Shown one piece after another: positions 1 to 5,141 of a stretch of DNA of 5,141 nt. Source of the stretch: Nocardioidaceae bacterium. Lineage in GTDB: Bacteria > Actinomycetota > Actinomycetes > Propionibacteriales > Nocardioidaceae. Each line of letters begins with the position of its first letter. Positions within the stretch are counted from its first letter, which is position 1. A program made the translations under genes and the position numbers. Below the pieces are notes generated by a model. That model was not told the origin of the DNA and made no database searches. It worked only from the letters and a program-made list of their open reading frames with translations. The stretch is taken from assembly GCA_013698435.1 (NCBI GenBank), contig JACCVA010000436.1, forward strand, positions 1 through 5,141, read 5' to 3'.

Positions 1-52
1 CGGACTCAGCTGCCAGACTTCCTTCGGACTCAGCTGCCAGACTTCCTTCGGA
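1..52. repeat. 24-bp perfect tandem repeat spanning the DUF5302-like gene's stop codon
   Basis: Positions 1-24 and 25-48 are identical, and 49-52 (cgga) begin a third, partial copy. On the minus strand the unit encodes RRKSGS, the stop TGA and part of the next codon. As 24 is a multiple of three, the copy after the gene stays in frame and carries its own TGA (6-8). The array touches the window edge, so there may be more copies to the left. Replication slippage at the gene's 3' end is the simplest explanation. Confidence 0.95.
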
Positions 53-224
53 ACTGGCGCACCTGCTTGTCGTTATGAGCCTCGCTGATGCCCTCGTTGC
101 GGGCGCCGCCGGTGGGTGTCTGCTTCGCGCTCGCCTTCTTGCGCTCCAGCGCCTCCCGGAACTTGCGATGCTGCTCGTCCTCGGCGTTCGTCTCGGTCGG
201 TGCTGTTTCCGGAGAGTCACTCAC
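30..224 (-). CDS. DUF5302-like small hypothetical protein
   Basis: Encodes a 64-residue, very polar protein with no membrane segment, signal peptide or cysteine. The N-terminus is acidic (SDSPETAPTETNAEDEQ), followed by the basic helix-like stretch KFREALERKKASAK, a Gly/Thr linker, and the C-terminus RQFRRKSGS. This order (acidic start, KFREALERK core, RRKSG end) matches my recollection of the actinobacterial DUF5302 family, whose function is unknown; the length is normal for that family. The start is GTG at 222-224, supported by a purine-rich GAGGAG/AGAAGG ribosome site about 6 nt upstream. The stop is TGA at 30-32. The 3' end is duplicated as a 24-bp tandem repeat carrying a second in-frame stop. 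It is divergent from the EcsC-family gene. The family call is from memory of its consensus; no role can be inferred. Confidence 0.85.
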   Translation of the reverse strand: MSDSPETAPTETNAEDEQHRKFREALERKKASAKQTPTGGARNEGISEAHNDKQVRQFRRKSGS

Positions 225-360
225 GGCCTTCTCCTCACGTGGGTCGGGGTGCCGCTTTCACCTCACCAGGCCCGGCTCGGCTGACACACCATTTGTGGCC
301 GGCCCACCGACCCTGCACGATGGGAGCGACAACGACAGCGTACGACGACGAGGAGACCCG
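225..360. promoter_or_regulatory. Divergent intergenic region (DUF5302-like / EcsC-like)
   Basis: This 136-bp gap separates the GTG start of the DUF5302-like gene from the ATG of the EcsC-family gene, so promoters for both directions are expected here (inference). It contains the short palindromes CACGTG (236-241) and GGCCGGCC (298-305). I see no convincing -35/-10 pair on either strand, and no terminator or RNA gene. Confidence 0.45.
351..355 (+). promoter_or_regulatory. Ribosome binding site fixing the EcsC-like start
   Basis: AGGAG lies 5 nt before the ATG at 361. It decides this start over the much longer open frame beginning at position 88, whose extra 91 codons run across the divergent gene and show no family similarity. 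Confidence 0.8.
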
Positions 361-1044
361 ATGGCCGGCGGCAAAATCGTGGGACGGCTGGCTCGGCCGA
401 TGGCGCAACGGGCCGCCCCGGGCCTGACGTCGGGGTTCGTCCGGCAGGCGTTCGAGCGAGCAGTCGACGGGGTCGGCCCGCTCAAGGGCGCGGCAGAGGC
501 AGCCGACAGCCGGCTCGCGGACGCCGACGGCAACGTCGACAAGGCGATCCGCGCACTGGTGGACTCCCACGTCAAGCTGGCCGGAGTCCAGGGCTTCCTC
601 ACCAACCTCGGCGGCCTCGTCACGATGGCGGTGACCATCCCCGCCAACATCTCCGGTCTGGCGCTGCTGCAGTGCCACCTGGTGGCAGGCATCGCCCATC
701 TGCGTGGCTACGACTTGAACGAGCCGCGGGTGCGCAACGCGGTGATCGCCTGCATGCTCGGCGAGGACGCGGTGAAGTCGCTGATCCGCAAGAAGCGGCT
801 GCCGAGCAGCCCGATGGCGATCGCGACGGCGCCGCACCACGACCCGGAGCTCGACCGCTTGATCGCCACCGAGGTGACCGCGGAGCTCATCACCCGCGTC
901 GCCGGCAAACGCACCGCGGCAGTGATCGGGCGCCGGTTGCCGGTGGTCGGCGGCGGCGTCGGTGCGGTCACCGACGGCTACGGCACCTACCTGATCGGCA
1001 AGTACGCAGCGAAGGAGCTGCGTGCCAGAAGAACCGCCAGCTGA
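361..1044 (+). CDS. EcsC-family protein
   Basis: A 227-residue protein that fits the EcsC family, named for Bacillus EcsC, an accessory gene of an ABC transporter locus whose biochemical role is unclear. Visible marks are a basic N-terminus (residues 1-35), an apolar Gly/Ala-rich stretch at about 75-113 (LTNLGGLVTMAVTIPANISG, then LALLQCHLVAGIAHLRGY), the motif CMLGEDAVKSL at 131-141, and a C-terminal glycine-rich segment LPVVGGGVGAVTDGYGTYLI at 193-212, as in EcsC ends (PVVGG...GG). The apolar parts suggest membrane association, but no clear multi-pass topology or signal peptide is seen. The ATG is supported by AGGAG 5 nt upstream. No ABC transporter gene is adjacent, so a link to transport cannot be claimed here. 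It converges with the PNPOx-like gene, with 3 bp between stops. Family assignment is fairly firm; function is unknown. Confidence 0.82.
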   Translation: MAGGKIVGRLARPMAQRAAPGLTSGFVRQAFERAVDGVGPLKGAAEAADSRLADADGNVDKAIRALVDSHVKLAGVQGFLTNLGGLVTMAVTIPANISGLALLQCHLVAGIAHLRGYDLNEPRVRNAVIACMLGEDAVKSLIRKKRLPSSPMAIATAPHHDPELDRLIATEVTAELITRVAGKRTAAVIGRRLPVVGGGVGAVTDGYGTYLIGKYAAKELRARRTAS

Positions 1045-1047
1045 GCA

Positions 1048-1581
1048 CTAGCCGCGTGGTTCAGGCGCGACCGAGCGGGCAGCCAGGAGCTGCTCGCGGC
1101 GGAGCGCGTAGCCGACCATCCAGGTCGGGTTGACGCGCATCAGCGCGACGTCGCCCCACGACATCGGCGACGAGCCGTAGAAATCCGTCCAGTGCGTGTG
1201 CACCTCGTCGAAGTCGGGATGGTCCTCGGTCAGGAACTCGACCCGTCCGTGGGTGAAGAACGCCAGCTCCTCGCCTTCGATGCAGGCAAGGCTCACCGCC
1301 GGCTGCCGCCGCAGGTGGCGACCCTTCGCCGACGTCCGGCTCGTGCTGATCGTCCAGCGACCGTGCATGAAGTGTCCGTCGAGTGCGCTGATGCGGGGCT
1401 CACCTCGCGCCGTGACGGTGGCGAAGCTGAGCACCCGCATGCCTGTCATCAGGGCGGCGATCTCGCGGGCGCGCAGCGTGCGGTTGTCGTCGATGATGTC
1501 GCGAAGATGATCCGTGGCCTCTGCGTGTGACGAGTCGAGCAGATCCTGCATCGCCTGCAGCTCGTCCGCTGTTTCGAGCAT
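1048..1581 (-). CDS. Pyridoxamine 5'-phosphate oxidase-like flavin-binding protein
   Basis: A 177-residue protein of the PNPOx-like split-barrel superfamily, which binds FMN, F420 or related cofactors; the substrate is unknown. Residues 1-42 form a charged helical N-terminus (MQDLLDSSHAEATDHLRDII). The barrel starts at about 43 with LMTGMRVLSFATVTARGEPRIS, a typical first strand pair in which a cellular protein 'reads' FATVTxxGxPRxS. It continues with DGHFMHGRWTISTSRTSAKGRHLRR (68-92), where Thr80/Ser81 to Lys86 and the 'K.RHLRRQP' turn correspond to the phosphate-contact region of the fold, then VSLACIEGEELAFFTHGRVEFL (96-117). The C-terminus ends with MRVNPTWMVGY. The start ATG is the first possible one, because TAG at 1600-1602 blocks the frame upstream; no clear ribosome site precedes it. 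It lies 84 bp after the HMG-CoA lyase stop on the same strand, so cotranscription is possible, but a role in leucine breakdown is not implied. Confidence 0.85.
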   Translation of the reverse strand: MLETADELQAMQDLLDSSHAEATDHLRDIIDDNRTLRAREIAALMTGMRVLSFATVTARGEPRISALDGHFMHGRWTISTSRTSAKGRHLRRQPAVSLACIEGEELAFFTHGRVEFLTEDHPDFDEVHTHWTDFYGSSPMSWGDVALMRVNPTWMVGYALRREQLLAARSVAPEPRG

Positions 1582-1665
1582 GGCCGTGAGTCTGTCAGGC
1601 TACCGGCCCACCTGCCAGAGCTCGATGGCCAGCCACCGTGCCAGCGAGGCCACCGCCTCACACGG
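1582..1665 (-). other. 84-bp gap between HMG-CoA lyase and PNPOx-like gene
   Basis: No hairpin with a T-run and no promoter stands out. After the lyase TGA, the same frame stays open for 21 codons (reading PCEAVASLARWLAIELWQVG, then R) until TAG at 1600-1602, with 19 of 21 third positions G or C. Such composition is common by chance in high-GC DNA, so this is not called as a gene. Confidence 0.5.
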
Positions 1666-2592
1666 TCAGGTCAGGGCGGTCGCCACCCGGGAGACCGGCG
1701 CCTTGCCGATCTTCCCCGCCATCCAGGCGCTGGTCTCGACCAACCTTTCCAGGTCGACACCGGTGTCGATGCCAAGTCCGTGCAGCTGCCACACGAGGTC
1801 TTCGGTGGCGAGGTTGCCGGTGGCGCTCTCGGCGTACGGGCAGCCGCCGAGCCCCCCGGCCGACGCGTCGAACGTCGTGACCCCGAGCCGGATCGCCGTC
1901 AGTGCGTTGGACAGCGCCTGGCCGTAGGTGTCGTGGAAGTGGACGGCGAGCTGGCTCATCGTGAGCCCGGCGGCGATGAAGCCGCCGAGGACGGCCTCGA
2001 CGTGGCCCGGGGTGGCGACCCCGATCGTGTCGCCGAGGGAGAGCTCGGAGCAGCCGAGACCGAAGAGTCGCCGGCCGGCGCTCACCACCTGGTCGACCGC
2101 GACGTCACCTTCCCAGGGATCGCCGAAGCACATTGACAGGTAGCCGCGGACGGCCAGCCCCTCGGCACGGGCCCGCGAGACGACGGGCGCGAACATGGCG
2201 TACTGCTCGTCGAGGCTGCGGTTGAGGTTGCGCCGGGCGAACGTCTGCGTGGCAGACCCGAAGATCGCGATCTCCCGCACGCCGGCCGCCAGCGCACGGT
2301 CGAGGCCACGCTCGTTCGGCACCAGGACCGGCATCCGTGCCGCGGCGCCGAGATCGACCGCGGCCAGGAGATCCTCGGCGTCGGCGAGCTGCGGCACCCA
2401 GCGGGGGTGGACGAGGCTGGTGACCTCGATCGCTTCCAACCCGGCTCCGACGAGGCGGTGGATGAACTCGGCCTTGACGTCGACAGGGAGGATCGCTTGC
2501 TCGTTCTGCAGACCGTCGCGCGGGCCGACCTCGTAGATCGTGACGCGTGAAGGCAGGCCGGCCTGGGGAACGACCTGCGGCGTGCGCTTCAT
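1666..2592 (-). CDS. liuE: Hydroxymethylglutaryl-CoA lyase
   Basis: Cleaves 3-hydroxy-3-methylglutaryl-CoA to acetyl-CoA and acetoacetate, the last step of leucine catabolism, in the cytoplasm (also named mvaB or hmgL). The 308 residues match the family's usual length of about 300. All signature residues of the DRE-TIM barrel lyase are present: EVGPRDGLQNE at 21-31 with catalytic Arg25 and metal ligand Asp26; Glu56 in AIEVTS; SLGDTIGVATPG at 185-196; HFHDTYGQALSN at 218-229 with metal ligands His218 and His220; and GGLGGCPYAESATGNLATED at 246-265 with catalytic Cys251 and ligand Asn260. These correspond to human Arg41, Asp42, Glu72, His233, His235, Cys266 and Asn275. The ATG overlaps the TGA of the carboxylase alpha gene (ATGA), with a strong AGGAGG upstream, so the two are translationally coupled. 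No signal or targeting peptide is visible. The neighbours support a leucine rather than a ketogenic role. The enzyme is very likely active. Confidence 0.97.
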   Translation of the reverse strand: MKRTPQVVPQAGLPSRVTIYEVGPRDGLQNEQAILPVDVKAEFIHRLVGAGLEAIEVTSLVHPRWVPQLADAEDLLAAVDLGAAARMPVLVPNERGLDRALAAGVREIAIFGSATQTFARRNLNRSLDEQYAMFAPVVSRARAEGLAVRGYLSMCFGDPWEGDVAVDQVVSAGRRLFGLGCSELSLGDTIGVATPGHVEAVLGGFIAAGLTMSQLAVHFHDTYGQALSNALTAIRLGVTTFDASAGGLGGCPYAESATGNLATEDLVWQLHGLGIDTGVDLERLVETSAWMAGKIGKAPVSRVATALT

Positions 2593-4598
2593 CGTGCTCC
2601 TCCTGCGGCGGAGATAGGTGTACCCGACGCCGGATCGGATGCCTCCGCGTCAGGCTCGACCATGAAGAGCCGTTCACCGAGCTCGACCTGGCTGCCCACG
2701 AGCGCGCCGACCAAGGTGACGACGCCGGTAACAGGCGCCTTGAGGGCCAGCTCCATCTTCATCGCCTCCAAGACGCCGAGCGTGTCGCCTTCCGCGACGA
2801 GTGCGCCGGTCGTGACGTTGACCGCCAGCACAGTGCCGGGCATCGGCGCGGTGACCGAGCCGTCGGTGACGGCGGCCCGCCCGCCCGGGCCGAAGGCGTC
2901 GGGGCGCTGAAACACGTACGTCTGGCCTTGATAGGCGACCAGCACCTCTCGGCTGGCGATGTGCACGCGGCCCTCGTGGGTGGTGCCGTCGATCTCCAGC
3001 CGCACGCTGTCGTCGGCGGTGGTGAGGGGCCGCACGCCAACCGTCGCCTGGGGCCCGACGATGCGACCGGCTGCTGGGTGCACGGTGAGGATCCGGGTGT
3101 CGGTGGTGTCGGCGGCGTTCGTCAGCTCGATCGGTATGCCCGCAGGGTCGGCACCGGACCGCCAGCCATCCGCAGCACCCAACGGGTGGTGGGCGCGCTC
3201 GTCGTGAGCGGTCGCGAGCGACCAGGCGGCCAGGCACCAGGCCGCCACCGGGGTCTCGAGCGTGAACTCGTCGGGGTGGCCGTCGAGCCAGGCAGTGTCG
3301 ATGGCGCAGTCACGGAAAGCGTCGGAGTCGGCAAGTGCCCGCAGGAAGCCCACGTTGGTCGTGAGCCCCAGGATCGCAGTGTCGTCGAGCGCGTTCACGA
3401 GGGCCCGGCGCGCCGCTTCCCTCGTTGTGCCAGCCGCGATGATCTTGCCGAGCATCGGGTCGTAGAAGGTGCCCACCCGCTGGCCGGACTCGAGGGCCGC
3501 GTCGACCCGGGCGCGGGCCGGCCAGGCGACGACGGTGGCGACCCCGGCCTGCGGGAGGAAGCCGGCGTACGGGTCCTCGGCGTACACCCGGGCCTCGATC
3601 GCGTGGCCGTGCACGGTGACGTCGCTCTGGGTCAGCGGGAGGCGGTCACCCTGGGCGACGGCGAACTGGAGCGTGACCAGGTCGAGTCCGGTGACGACCT
3701 CGGTGACGGGATGCTCCACCTGGAGGCGGGTGTTCATCTCCAGGAAGTACGCGTCGTCGCCCGAGACGAGGAACTCGACTGTGCCTGCGTTGACGTAACC
3801 GACCTCCCGGGCCAGTGCGACGGCGGCCTCGGTGACGCGCCTGCGCACGTCGACCGAGATGGCGGTGGCCGGTGACTCCTCCAGCACCTTCTGGTGCCGG
3901 CGCTGCACCGAGCAGTCCCGCTCGAACAGGTGGATGACGTTGCCATGCTCATCAGCAAGCACCTGCACCTCGATATGGCGACCGTGCTCGACGTACCGCT
4001 CGAACAGCAACGTGTCGTCGCCGAACGCCGACGCGGCCTCGCGTCGGGCTGCAGCGACGGCGTCGGTGAGGTCACCGGCGTCCCTGACGATGCGCATGCC
4101 CTTGCCGCCGCCACCGGCCGCCGCCTTGACCAGCAGCGGGAGCCCGACCTGCGCGGACACCGCGTCGAGATCGTCATGTGCGCTGGTGTCGGCGGCGGGC
4201 ACCACAGGTACGCCGGCAGCGACGGCGATCTCGCGCGCCCGGTCCTTGCGGCCCATCGCATCCATAGCGTCGGCAGGCGGCCCCACGAACACCAGCCCGG
4301 CCCCGGTGACGGCGCGGGCGAAGGCCGAGCGCTCGGACAGGAACCCGTATCCAGGGTGGATGGCGTCCGCGCCGGAACGCTCGGCTGCGTCGAGGATCGC
4401 GTCGATCGAAAGATAGGACTCCAGGGCGGCTGCGGGCCCTATCCGCACGGCGGCGTCGGCCGCCCGCACGTGGGGGGCGTCGCGGTCGGCGTCGCTGTAA
4501 ACGGCCACGCTGCGCAGGCCGGTCGCCTCGGCGGCCCGGATGATGCGCAGCGCGATCTCGCCCCGGTTGGCGACGAGCACGGTGCCGAACCGGGTCAT
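2589..4598 (-). CDS. liuD: 3-Methylcrotonyl-CoA carboxylase alpha subunit (biotin carboxylase + biotin carrier)
   Basis: A 669-residue cytoplasmic subunit that carboxylates its own biotin with ATP and bicarbonate and passes the carboxyl to the beta subunit. The biotin carboxylase N-domain begins VLVANRGEIALRIIRAAEATG (7-27). The ATP-grasp part has the glycine loop KAAAGGGGKGMRIV (158-171), HIEVQVLAD (208-216), ERDCSVQRRHQKVLEESPA (226-244) and FLEMNTRLQVEHPVTE (285-300) with Glu287, Asn289, Arg291 and Glu295; Arg337 lies in GHAIEARVYAEDP. A middle linker/BT-like domain (about 450-580) joins a C-terminal biotinyl domain with EAMKM and biotin-acceptor Lys614. The start is ATG at 4596-4598, where similarity begins; GGGAG lies 8 nt upstream, and the longer open frame to 4769 codes for nothing family-like. 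Lys614 is 55 residues from the end, longer than the usual ~35, due to an acidic Ala/Ser/Pro tail. Related acyl-CoA carboxylase alphas (AccA1 type; propionyl or acetyl) look similar; the adjoining beta subunit and HMG-CoA lyase point to methylcrotonyl-CoA. Confidence 0.94.
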   Translation of the reverse strand: MTRFGTVLVANRGEIALRIIRAAEATGLRSVAVYSDADRDAPHVRAADAAVRIGPAAALESYLSIDAILDAAERSGADAIHPGYGFLSERSAFARAVTGAGLVFVGPPADAMDAMGRKDRAREIAVAAGVPVVPAADTSAHDDLDAVSAQVGLPLLVKAAAGGGGKGMRIVRDAGDLTDAVAAARREAASAFGDDTLLFERYVEHGRHIEVQVLADEHGNVIHLFERDCSVQRRHQKVLEESPATAISVDVRRRVTEAAVALAREVGYVNAGTVEFLVSGDDAYFLEMNTRLQVEHPVTEVVTGLDLVTLQFAVAQGDRLPLTQSDVTVHGHAIEARVYAEDPYAGFLPQAGVATVVAWPARARVDAALESGQRVGTFYDPMLGKIIAAGTTREAARRALVNALDDTAILGLTTNVGFLRALADSDAFRDCAIDTAWLDGHPDEFTLETPVAAWCLAAWSLATAHDERAHHPLGAADGWRSGADPAGIPIELTNAADTTDTRILTVHPAAGRIVGPQATVGVRPLTTADDSVRLEIDGTTHEGRVHIASREVLVAYQGQTYVFQRPDAFGPGGRAAVTDGSVTAPMPGTVLAVNVTTGALVAEGDTLGVLEAMKMELALKAPVTGVVTLVGALVGSQVELGERLFMVEPDAEASDPASGTPISAAGGAR
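2597..2604 (-). promoter_or_regulatory. Strong ribosome binding site for HMG-CoA lyase, inside the upstream coding end
   Basis: The minus strand reads AGGAGGAG, with the AGGAGG core 6 nt before the ATG at 2590-2592. The same bases encode the Gly-Gly-Ala near the end of the carboxylase alpha subunit. With the ATGA overlap this implies reinitiation or coupled translation, keeping lyase and carboxylase output linked. Confidence 0.9.
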
Positions 4599-4635
4599 GG
4601 CCGCGGCTCCCGCCCCGGCCGGGCGGCGTCGGAGT

Positions 4636-4679
4636 ACACAACCGGCCGCGGGCTGCCGGCGCACGCAACTGGCCGCGGG
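4636..4679. repeat. 17-bp direct repeat, 27-bp period
   Basis: Positions 4636-4652 and 4663-4679 match at 15 of 17 positions (acNcaacNggccgcggg). The core GGCCGCGG occurs a third time at 4599-4606, touching the carboxylase alpha start codon. The frame of the two copies is preserved (27 bp), but no conserved protein is encoded. Confidence 0.8.
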
Positions 4680-4726
4680 ACCTCTTGCCGGGAAGTGAAC
4701 ACGGCAAATGCACTGTCCGCACGGCA

Positions 4727-4772
4727 CGTTTGCCATGTGAACAAGCCGGCTGGCTTGTTGACATGGCAAACG
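4727..4772. repeat. 46-bp near-perfect palindrome (21-bp arms, 4-nt loop)
   Basis: Arm 4727-4747 pairs with 4752-4772 at 20 of 21 positions; the only mismatch is G4739 against G4760, and the loop is ggct (4748-4751). In RNA of either strand this forms a very stable hairpin. It lies 36 nt downstream of the beta-subunit stop codon. On the minus strand no T-run follows, so a classical rho-independent terminator is not shown; actinobacterial hairpin terminators lacking a T-run, a 3'-end stability element, or a genome-wide intergenic palindromic repeat fit better. Confidence 0.93.
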
Positions 4773-4808
4773 CCAGAGGGAGGGTGGTGACGAGCGAGGG
4801 TCATCGGG

Positions 4809-5141
4809 TCACATCCGGAAGATGCCGTAGGACGGCTCGGCGACGGGCGCGTTCGTGGCGGCCGCCAGACCGATCCCCAGCACGCGGCGGGTGTCGATGG
4901 GGTCGATGACGCCGTCGTCCCACAACCGGGCCGTGGAGTAGTAGGGGGAGCCCTGCGTCTCGTACTGGTCGCGGATGGGCGCCTTGAACTCCTCCTCGTC
5001 GGCGGCCGACCAGGAGCCGCCGCGGCCCTCGATGCCGTCGCGCCGGACGGTGGCCAGCACCGCAGCGGCCTGCTCTCCGCCCATCACCGAGATGCGAGCG
5101 TTCGGCCACATCCACAAGAAGCGCGGGTCGTACGCGCGGCC
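4809..5141 (-). CDS. liuB: 3-Methylcrotonyl-CoA carboxylase beta subunit, C-terminal part
   Basis: The last 110 residues of a carboxyltransferase subunit; the rest lies beyond the right edge, where the frame is still open (first visible residues GRAYDPRFLWMWPNARISVM). The subunit moves the carboxyl group from biotin to 3-methylcrotonyl-CoA, giving 3-methylglutaconyl-CoA in leucine breakdown. The segment FLWMWPNARISVMGGEQAA is characteristic of methylcrotonyl-type beta subunits; propionyl-CoA types read more like AWPTAEIAVMGAKGA. Other family marks are EEFKAPIRDQYETQGSPYYS, then ARLWDDGVIDPIDTRRVLGIGLAAATNAP and the end YGIFRM. The TGA is at 4809-4811. TTG at 5115-5117 is an internal Leu codon, not a start. 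The gene precedes the alpha subunit by 210 bp on the same strand, so the complex is probably made from one transcript unless the palindrome ends it. The actinobacterial name AccD1 also applies. A geranyl-CoA carboxylase is a less likely alternative. Confidence 0.95.
   Translation of the reverse strand, partial: GRAYDPRFLWMWPNARISVMGGEQAAAVLATVRRDGIEGRGGSWSAADEEEFKAPIRDQYETQGSPYYSTARLWDDGVIDPIDTRRVLGIGLAAATNAPVAEPSYGIFRM

Larger units (their letters stand above)
4599..4808 (-). promoter_or_regulatory. Repeat-rich leader between carboxylase beta and alpha genes
   Basis: A 210-bp gap between two genes whose products act in one complex, with no open frame resembling a protein. In transcription order it holds a 46-bp near-perfect palindrome about 36 nt after the beta stop, a third diverged copy of the palindrome arm, a pair of 17-bp direct repeats, and the alpha gene's ribosome site (GGGAG, about 4607-4611). 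A terminator, mRNA-stability hairpin, regulator-binding site or internal promoter region are all possible. A perfect TTGACA lies on the plus strand (4758-4763) inside the palindrome, but no suitable -10 follows it. Confidence 0.5.

Noticed and set aside
88..360. N-terminal extension of the EcsC-like frame back to position 88
   Set aside because: The extra 91 codons cross the divergent DUF5302-like gene and its upstream gap and look unrelated to EcsC; the ATG at 361 has a good ribosome site.
235..840. 201-codon open frame on the minus strand opposite the EcsC-like gene
   Set aside because: Arg/His/Val-rich shadow frame; the plus-strand EcsC frame carries the recognisable motifs and the ribosome site.
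2547..3875. 442-codon open frame on the plus strand
   Set aside because: It is fully antisense to the carboxylase alpha gene and rich in Arg, Gly, Val and Asp, the usual shadow of a high-GC coding frame.
4599..4769. 57-codon cysteine-containing extension of the carboxylase alpha frame (TTG start at 4769)
   Set aside because: It reads through the palindrome and direct repeats, is Arg/Cys/Pro-rich and unlike any biotin carboxylase start; family similarity begins exactly at ATG 4598.
4727..4772. Palindrome as a CRISPR repeat or classical rho-independent terminator
   Set aside because: There is no regularly spaced array of identical units with unique spacers, and no T-run follows the stem on the minus strand.
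4758..4786. TTGACA on the plus strand as a promoter -35 box
   Set aside because: The match is perfect, but it belongs to the palindrome arm and no TANNNT-like -10 box lies 16-19 bp downstream; the next gene on that strand is not in the window.
3894..4790. 298-codon open frame on the plus strand
   Set aside because: Antisense to the same carboxylase gene and its leader, with no recognisable domain and low-complexity composition.

Overview
This window is high-GC DNA with actinobacterial character. Coding frames have G/C-rich third positions, long antisense shadow frames occur, and a DUF5302-type small protein sits beside an EcsC-family protein. I cannot name the genus; Nocardioidaceae, Mycobacteriales or a streptomycete-like actinomycete are all possible.

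Layout from left to right. Positions 1-224 hold a small DUF5302-like gene on the minus strand, whose 3' end is duplicated as a 24-bp tandem repeat that includes the stop codon. A 136-bp divergent gap follows, then an EcsC-family gene on the plus strand (361-1044). It converges on a minus-strand gene (1048-1581) for a pyridoxamine 5'-phosphate oxidase-like flavin-binding protein, with only 3 bp between the two stop codons. The rest of the window is one minus-strand block, listed here in transcription order: the C-terminal end of a 3-methylcrotonyl-CoA carboxylase beta subunit (4809-5141, cut by the window edge), a 210-bp gap with a strong palindrome and other repeats, the biotin-bearing alpha subunit (2589-4598), and hydroxymethylglutaryl-CoA lyase (1666-2592), which overlaps the alpha-subunit stop by 4 bp. 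The PNPOx-like gene lies 84 bp further downstream.

The right-hand genes work together in leucine (isovalerate) catabolism. The alpha and beta subunits form the carboxylase that turns 3-methylcrotonyl-CoA into 3-methylglutaconyl-CoA. A hydratase not seen here makes HMG-CoA from it. The lyase then splits HMG-CoA into acetyl-CoA and acetoacetate. The isovaleryl-CoA dehydrogenase and hydratase genes are probably beyond the right edge or elsewhere.

I see no clearly new multi-gene system. The parts least explained by known genes are the carboxylase intergenic region (46-bp near-perfect palindrome, a third diverged copy of its arm, and a separate 27-bp-period repeat) and the stop-codon-containing tandem repeat at the left edge.
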